A stretch of DNA of 40,563 bases from an uncultured Bryobacterales bacterium (GTDB taxonomy: Bacteria; Acidobacteriota; Terriglobia; Bryobacterales; Bryobacteraceae), in the NCBI GenBank assembly GCA_937959285.1, contig CALGAR010000047.1:1-40563 (forward strand). The letters run 5' to 3'. Position numbers and translations under genes: made by a program. Of the stretch, positions 9,490 to 18,337 are shown one piece after another. How positions within the stretch are numbered: the stretch's first letter is position 1; each line of letters starts with the position of its first letter. The notes beneath the pieces are model-generated. The model was not told the DNA's origin and did not search any database. It saw only the letters and a list, made by a program, of their open reading frames with translations.

Positions 9490-10040
9490 TTGGACCTCTT
9501 CTTCGTCGTAGATTCGGATGGCGCAGACTCATTGAGAAGTTTCTCGATCATCGCCCGCATATTCTTCTCTTCGTCCTGGAAGAATGGAGACGTTCCGCCG
9601 TACTGCCCGCGGATGACTCCCTTGCGGTCGATGAACACCAGCTGCGGCATCTGTAAAGGAGCCATAATACTCTGCTGGAGATACGCGTAGGCAGCGTCGC
9701 GGCTGACGATTCCGACCGGAAAATTGACGTTGTTCTCGCTGATAAATCGCGGGATATTTTCCCGGGCATCCGGATTCATCGCCGCACCCAGCGCCTGGAG
9801 ACCCTTCGGGCGGTACTCCTGATACAGCTTGGACAGAGTTCGTGACGCCTGCTGGCAATGCGGGCAGCCAGTGAGCAGGATCTCGAGCGCGACCACCTTG
9901 CCCCGGTACTCCGCTACGTTCACCTTCTTCCCGTCGAGCATTGTGATGACAAAATCCGGCGACGGACGGGGCACGTCGGCGGCAAATGCGGCTGCCGCAG
10001 CGAGGACCGTCATCACGATCAGAATTCCCGGAAGGCGCAA
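9486..10040 (-). CDS. Secreted TlpA-like thioredoxin-fold protein (first of a pair)
   Basis: 184 residues, clearly paralogous to the next gene along its whole length. It has a signal peptide (LIVMTVLAAAAAFAADVP), the motif CPHC in LLTGCPHCQ, the MPQLVFIDRKG loop and a basic tail. The different dipeptide in the CxxC motif (PH versus PA) suggests different redox potentials for the two copies. It is 30 bases downstream of the metalloprotease-like gene. Confidence 0.85.
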   Translation of the reverse strand: MRLPGILIVMTVLAAAAAFAADVPRPSPDFVITMLDGKKVNVAEYRGKVVALEILLTGCPHCQQASRTLSKLYQEYRPKGLQALGAAMNPDARENIPRFISENNVNFPVGIVSRDAAYAYLQQSIMAPLQMPQLVFIDRKGVIRGQYGGTSPFFQDEEKNMRAMIEKLLNESAPSESTTKKRSK

Positions 10041-10070
10041 AGTTCCGTATCTCCTCTAATTTCTTTCATC

Positions 10071-11339
10071 TTAGCGCGATACCGCGCCGTTGCTGCGATA
10101 GTCTGACAAGCTTTTCAAGCCCTCAGCGGAACTGACGCGCGAGCCGGCCAGAAGGAGTTCAAAAAAACCATCGTCGCCCTCCCCGAGCACCCGGCTTTCA
10201 CTTTCCTCCAGAATGCGAAACTTCTGCCACTTTCCTTGGAGGACCCGGCGGTAGTAGCGGAAGAAACTGCTGGCCGCCTCCGGGGTCGCCCATTCGGACG
10301 CATAGAGTAACACCGTCGACGCGTCTTTCCGGTTCTCCAGAATCTTATAACTTCCTCCCCGCCACTGTGGAGCGAGCGCTGATGCCTCGCTGTCCCCTGC
10401 ATACTGCCGCAATAAGATCGAATGATCGAGTTCGCCGACCGAGCCCGATGCAAGTTCCCTCCAATCGCGCCCCTTCGGCCCCTGAGGGACGGCGGGTTTG
10501 AGGGGGGCCACCCGGGAGAAATACATGTCCGGGTGGAGGATCTGCTGAGTGCTAACCGGGGGATCACGGAAGACTTCCGAAAACGCGCGTTGCCCGCTTC
10601 GCTCGTAGACTGCGTGCTGAAAGGCCATTCCCCGTGTGTAAGGGAACATCAGGGTTTCGCGGATGTACAGCGGGGCCTGGTCGAAAACGGGATACTGCCC
10701 GCCACCTGGATCGGCCGTGGTCATGAGTTCGAGCAGCCTTTTGTTCTCCTTGAGCGACTGGCCCATCCGGCGGGCGGTATACTCGCCCATCAGCCACGAC
10801 GCCTGCCCCTCCATGACGGCGTGCCGCGCGGCCGCCGAGTCATCGCTTTTGGAGCCGCCTTCGATAAACTTTTGAAGGTTAAAGTGCTGATCCGCCAGCG
10901 CGTGTGCGAGCTCATGCACGAGCGCCGTCTGTTTCTGAATGTGGGAAGCGGATTCGAGAATAAATAACTTCTTCTTGCGGTAGTCGTAGAAGGCCGCGGC
11001 CTGTTCGGTTAGAAGGTCGATCGTGGTCGAGCGCAGATCAAAATCCTGCGGCACGAGGCCGAATTTCTTCAGCGTAATCTCTTCGATCCGGATTTCTTCA
11101 GGCTTTACGACTTCGGCAATACGCGCGTCGAGGAACTTCCGCAGCTCTTCCCGATTCATCATTGCGTAGGGGACTTTGGCCTTTGGCTGTAAACCGGTGA
11201 TCCGGCTAAGTTCGGCAACGATCGAATCGATCTCCGCGAAGACGGCATCGGCGGCATGGAGCGCAGGGGCCGCGGCAGCCAAAAGAAGCAGAACAAGAGC
11301 AAAGAGCGCTCGTCTTAGTTGAATCTTGGGCCAATCCAT
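10071..11339 (-). CDS. Secreted HExxH metalloprotease-like protein
   Basis: About 422 residues from the ATG at 11339, where a GAGG site sits eight bases upstream; the open frame reaches 11663 but that part lies within the MFS gene. A signal peptide (RRALFALVLLLLAAAAPALHA) is followed by a zinc-peptidase-like core with HELAHALADQHF (HExxH plus a trailing His) and a downstream glutamate in AVMEGQASWLM that could be the third ligand, as in gluzincins. I do not recognise a named family. The start overlaps the MFS 3' end by 25 bases, implying translational coupling. Confidence 0.72.
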   Translation of the reverse strand: MDWPKIQLRRALFALVLLLLAAAAPALHAADAVFAEIDSIVAELSRITGLQPKAKVPYAMMNREELRKFLDARIAEVVKPEEIRIEEITLKKFGLVPQDFDLRSTTIDLLTEQAAAFYDYRKKKLFILESASHIQKQTALVHELAHALADQHFNLQKFIEGGSKSDDSAAARHAVMEGQASWLMGEYTARRMGQSLKENKRLLELMTTADPGGGQYPVFDQAPLYIRETLMFPYTRGMAFQHAVYERSGQRAFSEVFRDPPVSTQQILHPDMYFSRVAPLKPAVPQGPKGRDWRELASGSVGELDHSILLRQYAGDSEASALAPQWRGGSYKILENRKDASTVLLYASEWATPEAASSFFRYYRRVLQGKWQKFRILEESESRVLGEGDDGFFELLLAGSRVSSAEGLKSLSDYRSNGAVSR

Positions 11340-12595
11340 TTTTGAAACCTCGGAAGTAACAGGCCGAAAACGGCCGCCGCGACGAGGCAGAAGGATCCCG
11401 CTGCAAAGACAGTCCACCGGGCCCCGATCACATGCCCCAGCGACCCGGCGGCAAGGCTGCCGATCGGCAGAAATCCAATCACCATCATTGTGTAGATGGC
11501 CATGATACGACCCCGATACTCGTCGGGAATGACGCTTTGAATCAGCGTATTCGCGGCTGCATTCTGACGGAAGACCCCAAAGCCGGTCACGACCATCGCC
11601 AAGAGCAGCGCGGAAAAAGACGGAGCCCAGGCAATCGCAAGAGCGCTGATCGCCATGCAGCACCCGCTCTGGAAGATCACAGAAGGAAGTCCGGCGACCC
11701 CATCGCGGCGGGCGAGCGTCAGCACCCCGGCAACCGCTCCGACCCCCATCGCGCCTGTCGCAAGTCCGAGGCCAAGCGACCCTTGCCCGAAAATGCCGTC
11801 AGCGAAAACCGGCGCCAGAGCGACCACAGGTGCGCTCGAGAGGTTCACCGCCGCGCTCATAACCAGCAGCGCCGCCACAGCCGGAGCCCGGCGGGCGTAA
11901 CGAAATCCATCCAGCAGATTGGATAGAGAGGACTTTGAGGTAGAACCGCCCGTCCGGTTGAGCCGCATCGCAAGAAGGCTTCCGATCACCGCAACAAAGC
12001 TCAGCCCGTTGAGGAGGAAGCACATTCCTTCGCCGAGGGCTGCCACCAGAAAGCCGGCTACAGACGGTCCAGCAACACGCGCCAGGTTGAAGATAGCGGA
12101 ATTGAGCGATATGGCATTCAGCAGCTCCTCCCTCCCTACCAGCTCCACGAACAGCGACTGCCGTCCAGGGATGTCGAAGGCATTGATCGTGCCGAGCATG
12201 AGAGCGAAGGCCATGATATGCCATACCTGGATGTGGCCACTCAGGGTGAGGGCGGCAAGTCCAAGAGCCTGAAGCATGGAGAGGGTTTGGGTTGTGACGA
12301 CGATCCGGTGGCGGGAAAAGCGGTCCGCCGCCAGCCCGCCAACAGGAGCCAGTACTAAAACGGGAATATGCGTGCAGAACCAGGTGACGCCAAGCAGAAA
12401 CTCTGAGTGCGTCAGGCGATAGACGAGCCAGCTCTGGGCGACGCTCTGCATCCACGTGCCAATGAGTGAGACAACCATGCCTGAGGTATAGAGGCGGAAA
12501 TTCCGGTGCCGGAGCGCGCGGAACGCGTTGCGCCAACTGCCAGAGGAGGGGGTACTGGGTTCTGCTGCTTCAACCGAAGACGTCTCTGAAGCCAC
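11315..12595 (-). CDS. MFS transporter, EntS/MFS_3-like exporter
   Basis: A 426-residue inner-membrane protein with about 12 predicted helices. The N-terminal part FRALRHRNFRLYTSGMVVSL, the GTWMQSVAQSWLVYRLT helix and the GGLAADRFSRHR loop are typical of the MFS_3 branch (EntS-like, siderophore or drug exporters). Substrate is unknown. It is the first gene of the minus-strand run; its transcript probably starts in the short gap shared with the divergent small-protein gene at 12654. Confidence 0.9.
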   Translation of the reverse strand: MASETSSVEAAEPSTPSSGSWRNAFRALRHRNFRLYTSGMVVSLIGTWMQSVAQSWLVYRLTHSEFLLGVTWFCTHIPVLVLAPVGGLAADRFSRHRIVVTTQTLSMLQALGLAALTLSGHIQVWHIMAFALMLGTINAFDIPGRQSLFVELVGREELLNAISLNSAIFNLARVAGPSVAGFLVAALGEGMCFLLNGLSFVAVIGSLLAMRLNRTGGSTSKSSLSNLLDGFRYARRAPAVAALLVMSAAVNLSSAPVVALAPVFADGIFGQGSLGLGLATGAMGVGAVAGVLTLARRDGVAGLPSVIFQSGCCMAISALAIAWAPSFSALLLAMVVTGFGVFRQNAAANTLIQSVIPDEYRGRIMAIYTMMVIGFLPIGSLAAGSLGHVIGARWTVFAAGSFCLVAAAVFGLLLPRFQKWIGPRFN

Positions 12596-12653
12596 TCAAT
12601 TTCAGCATACGCTACAATAGGTGGGTTCACTTTCTACCCTCGAGGAGTTTCGA

Positions 12654-12785
12654 TTGGCAGAAGACAAACTTTATAAGGCTGAATACGTTGGAAGCGGCAC
12701 ATTCATCATCAGCAAACCCAAGCGTCGCAAGAGCAAACTGCGCCAGACGCGCGTGAGGAATCCGCGGCGGGGCGAGCGAAAGTAG
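12654..12785 (+). CDS. Short basic protein, 43 residues
   Basis: A small open frame starting at TTG 12654, with a strong GAGGAG ribosome site seven bases upstream, ending at TAG 12783-12785. The product begins MAEDKLYKAEYVGSGTFIIS and then has a strongly basic half rich in Lys and Arg (KPKRRKSKLRQ). Thirteen of the last 25 residues are Lys or Arg. Such charge suggests RNA, ribosome or DNA binding, which is inference. A TACAAT box at 12613-12618 could be its promoter element. Glucarate dehydratase starts eight bases after it. I know no family name for it. Confidence 0.6.
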   Translation: MAEDKLYKAEYVGSGTFIISKPKRRKSKLRQTRVRNPRRGERK

Positions 12786-12793
12786 ATCAGCCA

Positions 12794-14113
12794 ATGCGCA
12801 TTACAGATCTCCGGCTTCATCCTGTCGCGGTGGCAGACCCGCCGCTGCGTAGCTCCTACGGTCTCCATGCGCCGTATGCCTTGAGAACGATTGTCGAAAT
12901 ACAAACCGACGACGGGATTACGGGGATCAGTGAAACCTACGGCGGTGACAAGCCGCTAGCTGCGCTCGAAGCGCTCCGGAGCCGCATTATCGGAATGGAT
13001 CCGTTCCAACTGACGCGGCTCTGGATGGATCTCAACCAGATGGCGGAAGCCGAGGCCCAGGAGATCGCGGGCGGGCGGACTCAGACCTGGTTTGTGCCGG
13101 GCGAGAATCCGCTGGACCGGCACACGCGCAGCTTCGCCGCCATCGAGATTGCCTGCCTGGACGCCATCGGGAAGGCGCTCGGTAAACCGGTATGCGATCT
13201 GGTCGGCGGGCGTGCCCGCGACGAGGTGTCCTTCTCCGCGTATCTCTTCTACAAGCACGCAGGCGGAGGCGGCATGGGCGAGGACTGCCGCGAGGACGAG
13301 TACGGAGAGTGCCTCGATCCGCAGTCGATCGTTCGGCAGTGCCGCCAGATGATCGATCAGTACGGGTTCAAGGAAATCAAACTGAAGGGCGGCGTGCTGG
13401 AGCCCGATCAGGAGATTGCGACCATCCGTGCCCTTCGTGAAGCCTTCGGACCGTCCTATCCTCTGCGGATCGACCCGAACTGCGCGTGGTCCGTTGAGAC
13501 TTCCGTCAGAGTCGGCCGTGAACTCAAGGAGGAGCTCTCAAACGGCGGCTACCTGGAGGATCCCACGGCTGAAATCGACGGCATGGCGGAAGTGCGGCGC
13601 CGGCTCCTGGCCGAAGGAAATGACACTCCGCTGGCGAGCAACGTCGCCACCACCTGCTTCGCGCATCTGCCCGAAAGCACCCAAAAGGACGCCGTACAGA
13701 TTGTCCTGTCCGATCCTCACTACTGGGGCGGAATTCGTGCGCTGGTTCAGCTCTCGCACACTTGCGAGATGTTCAATCTCGGCCTGTCCATGCACTCCAA
13801 TAACCACCTCGGGGTCAGCATGATGATCATGGCTCACGCAGCATCGGCCGCGCCGCGCCTCACCTATGCCTGCGATACGCACTATCCCTGGCAGACCGAG
13901 AAGGATGAGGTCATCGAAGGCGGACGGGTGAAGTTTCACAACGGATGCATTCGAATTCCTGACAAGCCGGGTCTTGGCGTATCTCTCGACTACGACCAAC
14001 TCGCCCGCGGCCGGGAGCGCTACGAGAAGCTGCCCTATCGGAAGCGCGACGACGAAGCGGAAATGCGCAAACATGTGGACCCGAACTGGCGGCGAGTGCT
14101 ACCCCGCTGGTGA
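12794..14113 (+). CDS. gudD: Glucarate dehydratase (enolase superfamily)
   Basis: 439 residues. The enzyme removes water from D-glucarate to give 5-keto-4-deoxyglucarate in sugar-acid catabolism. The diagnostic KxK of the mandelate racemase group is in EIKLKGG; metal ligands are in RIDPNCAW (Asp and Asn), YLEDP and SNVATT; the LSDPHYWGG segment and the catalytic His of GLSMHSNNHLG complete the active site. The length matches the family. The enzyme sits with a YheT-like hydrolase 12 bases downstream rather than with other glucarate genes, so pathway partners lie elsewhere. Some members also dehydrate L-idarate. Confidence 0.93.
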   Translation: MRITDLRLHPVAVADPPLRSSYGLHAPYALRTIVEIQTDDGITGISETYGGDKPLAALEALRSRIIGMDPFQLTRLWMDLNQMAEAEAQEIAGGRTQTWFVPGENPLDRHTRSFAAIEIACLDAIGKALGKPVCDLVGGRARDEVSFSAYLFYKHAGGGGMGEDCREDEYGECLDPQSIVRQCRQMIDQYGFKEIKLKGGVLEPDQEIATIRALREAFGPSYPLRIDPNCAWSVETSVRVGRELKEELSNGGYLEDPTAEIDGMAEVRRRLLAEGNDTPLASNVATTCFAHLPESTQKDAVQIVLSDPHYWGGIRALVQLSHTCEMFNLGLSMHSNNHLGVSMMIMAHAASAAPRLTYACDTHYPWQTEKDEVIEGGRVKFHNGCIRIPDKPGLGVSLDYDQLARGRERYEKLPYRKRDDEAEMRKHVDPNWRRVLPRW

Positions 14114-14125
14114 TGCCGTTTTAGC

Positions 14126-15088
14126 TTGCGCCCGTTTGAGCCGATCGTTTCGAATCCCCACCTATTAACGATTGCAAGTAATTTCTGGCCTCGACGGCTC
14201 GACACCCGCCGGTTTCCAGTTCGCGAGCGCTGCTACCAGACCGAAGAAACCGTCCAGGTTCTTGCTCATGAGCAGCGTCCGGAGGGGAAGGCCCACGGTG
14301 AACTGATCCTCCTGCACGGACTCGAAGGTTCCAGCGCGGCCGGCTACATGGTGAGCATGGCGCAAGCCGCCCTGGAAGCCGGTTACGCCGTGTGCCGGCT
14401 CAACATGCGCAGTTGCGGAGGCGCCGAGCACCTGAGCTCAACGTTGTACCATGCCGGACTCACCTGCGATCTGAAGCGCGTCCTCGAGATTTTTCGGGAG
14501 GAACGACGCCGGCCGGTTTACGTGATTGGGTTCTCCCTGGGCGGCAATGTCGTCCTCAAACTTGCAGGCGAACTGGGAGAACACGGTTCAGAGCTGCTGG
14601 ACGGCGTTTGCGGCGTGTCTGCTCCCATCGACCTCAAATCCTGTGTGGAGGCGCTCGAGCGCCTTGAAAACTACCTCTATGCGCGGCGCTTCATCGGCCG
14701 CCTGAAGGCCCGCTACCGGCGTCGGAGCAGGATAGATCCGGAGCGTTTTCCGACGGACGGGCTGGAGCGGGTACGCACCGTTTTCGAGTTCGACGACCGG
14801 TTCACGGCTCCCTGCTTCGGCTTTCAAGGCGCGCTGCATTACTACGAAACTCAGTCCTGTTCCCAGTACCTTGATAAGATCGCCGTACCCGCGCTCGTCA
14901 TACAAGCAAAGGACGACCCGATGATTCCGTTTCGCGTATTCTCCCATCCCGCCTTCGAGCGAAACCACAACCTGAAGCTGCTCGCTGTCGAGCATGGCGG
15001 CCATCTGGGCTTTCTATCGAGATCGGGGCCGCGATTCTGGCTCGATAGTGTCGTTGTCGAATGGGTAAGGGGATTGGGGAACTCTTAG
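14126..15088 (+). CDS. YheT-like alpha/beta hydrolase
   Basis: 320 residues of the COG0429 predicted hydrolase family. The N-terminal segment SNPHLLTIASNFWPRR is the typical start of the family. LILLHGLEGSS holds the oxyanion region, and the nucleophile elbow is GFSLGGNVVLK. A catalytic Asp is likely in AKDDPMIPF, and His in EHGGHLGFLS. The substrate is unknown; some relatives act on esters. The TTG start at 14126 is the earliest one giving the family N-terminus. Its stop overlaps the stop of the opposite-strand gene at 15085. Confidence 0.85.
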   Translation: MRPFEPIVSNPHLLTIASNFWPRRLDTRRFPVRERCYQTEETVQVLAHEQRPEGKAHGELILLHGLEGSSAAGYMVSMAQAALEAGYAVCRLNMRSCGGAEHLSSTLYHAGLTCDLKRVLEIFREERRRPVYVIGFSLGGNVVLKLAGELGEHGSELLDGVCGVSAPIDLKSCVEALERLENYLYARRFIGRLKARYRRRSRIDPERFPTDGLERVRTVFEFDDRFTAPCFGFQGALHYYETQSCSQYLDKIAVPALVIQAKDDPMIPFRVFSHPAFERNHNLKLLAVEHGGHLGFLSRSGPRFWLDSVVVEWVRGLGNS

Positions 15089-15699
15089 GCGGTTGAACTT
15101 TGGCTGGCCCGCTGCGGATAAATCGTCTCCCCTCGCTTGAGCATCTCGACAAGGGCCTCAATCTTCTTCTTCCGTCCGGCTTCAGTCTTCATGTTGAGGA
15201 CCCGGTAGGCGAGCGCAAAGCGGTTCTGAGCGTTGAGTTTCTCGAACATTTGCTTGGCCTTGGGGTCTTTGTTGATCGCGGCTTGAAGATCGTCGGGGAT
15301 CTTCATATTCCTCGGGCTCGGATAGGCGCGCTCCCAGCGTCCATCGGCCTTGGCCGCCTCGACCGCTTTGAGCCCGTGCTCCGTCATCCGGCCCTCCTGA
15401 ATCAGCCGGGCGACGGCTTCGGCATTGATCTGGCTCCAGGCGCTTTTCTTCCGGCGGGGCGTAAAGCGCTGCAAATAGCTCTTGTCGTCGAACGCTTTGC
15501 GCAGCCCGTCGATCCAACCCCAGCAGAGTGCGACATCGATGGCTTCCCTATGGGTGATCGACTCAAGCCCGGAATCCTTCTTGTGGATCTTGATCCAAAT
15601 CTCGCTTTCCGTGTTATGGTGCTCGCCAAGCCACTTGTAGAAGCTCTCGGCATCCCTGAATTCACGGACTCTGTCGTGGGCAACCTTTACCGGCGGCAT
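15085..15699 (-). CDS. YdeI/OmpD-associated (OmdA-type) family protein
   Basis: 204 residues from the ATG at 15699, which has a GAGGAG site seven bases upstream; the open frame reaches 15771. Typical family segments are FYKWLGEHHNTESEIWIKI, ALCWGWIDGLRK with the following FTPRRKKSAWSQIN, and the Lys-rich C-terminal helical part (EAGRKKKIEALVEMLKRG). Some members are linked to bacteriocin or stress protection, but no reaction is established. Its stop codon overlaps that of the convergent hydrolase gene. Confidence 0.82.
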   Translation of the reverse strand: MPPVKVAHDRVREFRDAESFYKWLGEHHNTESEIWIKIHKKDSGLESITHREAIDVALCWGWIDGLRKAFDDKSYLQRFTPRRKKSAWSQINAEAVARLIQEGRMTEHGLKAVEAAKADGRWERAYPSPRNMKIPDDLQAAINKDPKAKQMFEKLNAQNRFALAYRVLNMKTEAGRKKKIEALVEMLKRGETIYPQRASQSSTA

Positions 15700-15801
15700 C
15701 TGCCTGCTCCTCGCATTGGCTATTCTACAAAGAAGCGACTCCAAGGGGTGCTTTCCAAAATAAAGGAACAATTCACGTCAGGGGCTCGTCGATAACTTAC
15801 G

Positions 15802-17043
15802 ATGAACGCTAAGGTTTCGTTTGCCGAGGCGGCAGCGGTCGCAGCTTCTTCCCTGCTCTCATCGAAGCTGCGCAGTTTTCTGACCTTGCTAGGCATCATT
15901 CTCGCGACGACAACGCTTATCGCGGTGATGTCCGTCATCCACGGGATGGACGTCTACGTGGCAGAGCACGTGTCGAACATGGGCGCGGATGGCTTCCGGG
16001 TCCTCCGAATGGCTTTTGTGGGCAACTTTGATCCCAAGAAGTACCTGGAGTACCTTCGCAAGAATCCCGAGCTCTCCCTTGAGGAGTTCGAGTTTGTCCG
16101 CAGCAAGGCCAAATTGATCCGGGACATCGGTCTCACCTCGGGACGGCGAGCCAGCGTCACTTTTGGCAAGGAAGAGATCAAGGAAGTTTACGTTCAGGGA
16201 GTCACCGCGAACTTTGGCGTCATCACCAACGTCCAGCCGGCCATGGGGCGCTTCCTCACTGACACGGAGGACCGCCGGAGAATGTACGTCGCCTTTATCG
16301 GCAATGATCTGAAGGAGCGCTTCTTCGGTGCGATCGATCCGATCGGCAAGACGATTCAGATCGAAGGCCGCCCCTTCGAAGTCATCGGCGTTGCAAAAGC
16401 GCAGGGCAGTGTGTTCGGCCAGTCGAGGGACAACTTCGTCATGATGCCTGCCCAGACCTACTTCAAGATCTACGGGTCGCGCCGGGGCCTCAGCTACGTC
16501 GCCCTTGCAATCGACCGGGCCCATCTGATGCAGGCGCAGGACGAGATGAGGATGCTCCTGCGCGCCTGGCGGCACTTAAGACCCGGAGCCGACGACAACT
16601 TTGCCATTCTCTCTTCCGATTCTTTAGTCCAGGCATGGGACACCATGACCGGCGCAATCGCCGCGGCAGCCGTCGCCGTGGTCAGCGTCTTCATGGTGGT
16701 GGGCGGCGTGGTGATTATGAACATCATGCTCGCGGTCGTGTCAGAGCGAACCCACGAAATCGGAATTCGAAAGTCCGTGGGAGCGCGAAGGCGGGACATT
16801 CTGAATCAGTTTCTGGTCGAATCCTCGATGCTCGCCGCAAGCGGAGGCCTGATCGGAGTGATCTTCGCGTGGATCGTCACCCTGGCTGTGAAAGCTTTCA
16901 CTCCCGTTCCGATGTCGATGCCTGTGTCGGCGGTTATCACTGCCGTCGTGCTCTCTGCGGGGGTGGGGCTGTTCTTCGGAATCTATCCCGCCAGCCGAGC
17001 TTCAAAAATGGATCCCATCGAGGCGCTTCGTGTCGATCGCTAA
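15802..17043 (+). CDS. MacB-type ABC transporter permease, first of a tandem pair
   Basis: 413 residues. An N-terminal membrane helix (SKLRSFLTLLGIILATTTL), then a periplasmic MacB_PCD domain of about 220 residues, and three C-terminal helices of an FtsX domain with RTHEIGIRKSVGARRRDIL and a PASRASKMDPIEALR end. It would pair with an ATPase and possibly a membrane-fusion protein to push a substrate out of the periplasm, but neither is encoded beside it. It is followed 15 bases later by a paralogue. Confidence 0.9.
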   Translation: MNAKVSFAEAAAVAASSLLSSKLRSFLTLLGIILATTTLIAVMSVIHGMDVYVAEHVSNMGADGFRVLRMAFVGNFDPKKYLEYLRKNPELSLEEFEFVRSKAKLIRDIGLTSGRRASVTFGKEEIKEVYVQGVTANFGVITNVQPAMGRFLTDTEDRRRMYVAFIGNDLKERFFGAIDPIGKTIQIEGRPFEVIGVAKAQGSVFGQSRDNFVMMPAQTYFKIYGSRRGLSYVALAIDRAHLMQAQDEMRMLLRAWRHLRPGADDNFAILSSDSLVQAWDTMTGAIAAAAVAVVSVFMVVGGVVIMNIMLAVVSERTHEIGIRKSVGARRRDILNQFLVESSMLAASGGLIGVIFAWIVTLAVKAFTPVPMSMPVSAVITAVVLSAGVGLFFGIYPASRASKMDPIEALRVDR

Positions 17044-17058
17044 CCGGAGGTTTCAACA

Positions 17059-18291
17059 GTGACGCTCGGCGCTACGATGTCGGCAATCAGGCTCGCCCTG
17101 GACACAGTCCGCAGTCACAAACTGCGCTCCTTCCTAACCGTGCTTGGAGTCATCATTGGAACCAGCACGATCATCGGAGTCGGGTCGATCATCGCCGGAC
17201 TGGACGGCGCGATCGCCAACGCCCTGCGCGGAATGGGCGCGAACACGATCATCGTGTTGAAGCATCCGATCAAGTTCGGCAATCTCACGGCCGAGGAACG
17301 GCAGCGCAAGCCGCTGACGCTCGAAAACGCGTTCGCCATTCAGGAGCGGTGCCCATCCGTCGACCACGTGACTCCATGGCTGTTTCCAGCGCCTGGAATC
17401 CACAAGGCGCGCTATAAGGGCAACGATGTCTACAACATCGACTTGGGCGGCACAGAGGAAAGCTACGCCACCGGCGCCGACGTGAAGCTGAAGTCAGGGC
17501 GCTTCTTCACAGACTTCGAGAACCGCCGCCGGGTGCCCATCGTCGTCATCGGCGAAGATATCCAAAAGGCTTTGTACGCCGAAGTGGACCCCGTGGGCAA
17601 GCCGCTGGAGGTCGACGGCCATCAGTTCACGGTGATCGGCGTGATGGAGCGACCGGCGAACGCCATCCCCGGAGAACAGGACAATCGAGTTCTCCTGCCC
17701 TACTACTCCATGCGCAAGATGTTCCCCAATGCGAAGGAGCACATGCTGGTGGTAACGGCGAAAGAAGGGCGGCTCGCCGCGGCGATGGATGAAATCCGCA
17801 TGGTGCTCCGCCAGGAGAGACGCGTCCCGCACGACGCCCCGGACAATTTCGGCATGTCCACGGCGGAGCAGATGCTCGAGGACTTCCGCAAGGTGACGTC
17901 GGTGACAGCGATCGTCATGATCGTGCTCAGTTCCATCGGGCTCCTCGTGGGCGGCATCGGTGTGATGAATATCATGCTGGTCTCGGTTACGGAACGGACC
18001 AAAGAGATCGGCGTCCGCAAGGCGGTCGGAGCACAGCGCTCGGACATCATCCTTCAGTTTCTGACCGAAGCAGTCGTACTTACCGGGCTCGGCGGTCTGT
18101 TGGGGATGCTGCTCGGCTGGATGATCTCGTTCTGCGCCGGGATCCTGTTCCCGAATCTGCCTACGGCTGTCCCTCTCTGGGCTGTAGCGCTCGGCGTCTT
18201 TGTCTCAGTGGGTATCGGCATCTTCTTTGGCATCTGGCCCGCCAGCAAAGCGGCCCGCCTCGACCCCGTCGTGGCGCTCCGCTACGAATAG
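17059..18291 (+). CDS. MacB-type ABC transporter permease, second of a tandem pair
   Basis: 410 residues with a GTG start and a CCGGAGG ribosome site. It has the same layout as the preceding gene: N-terminal helix (HKLRSFLTVLGVIIGTSTI), a large periplasmic domain, an FtsX core (TERTKEIGVRKAVGAQR) and the C-terminal PASKAARLDPVVALRYE. The two probably form a heterodimeric membrane unit. It has no adjacent ATPase. Confidence 0.9.
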   Translation: MTLGATMSAIRLALDTVRSHKLRSFLTVLGVIIGTSTIIGVGSIIAGLDGAIANALRGMGANTIIVLKHPIKFGNLTAEERQRKPLTLENAFAIQERCPSVDHVTPWLFPAPGIHKARYKGNDVYNIDLGGTEESYATGADVKLKSGRFFTDFENRRRVPIVVIGEDIQKALYAEVDPVGKPLEVDGHQFTVIGVMERPANAIPGEQDNRVLLPYYSMRKMFPNAKEHMLVVTAKEGRLAAAMDEIRMVLRQERRVPHDAPDNFGMSTAEQMLEDFRKVTSVTAIVMIVLSSIGLLVGGIGVMNIMLVSVTERTKEIGVRKAVGAQRSDIILQFLTEAVVLTGLGGLLGMLLGWMISFCAGILFPNLPTAVPLWAVALGVFVSVGIGIFFGIWPASKAARLDPVVALRYE

Positions 18292-18337
18292 GCCCCTTGC
18301 ATCGAACGCCCGCGCCGCGATACGCTACGTTCTCGCC

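Noticed and set aside
11339..11663. Longer N-terminus of the HExxH protein
   Set aside because: The added part lies within the MFS gene in another frame and has no signal peptide; the start at 11339 has both a ribosome site and a signal.
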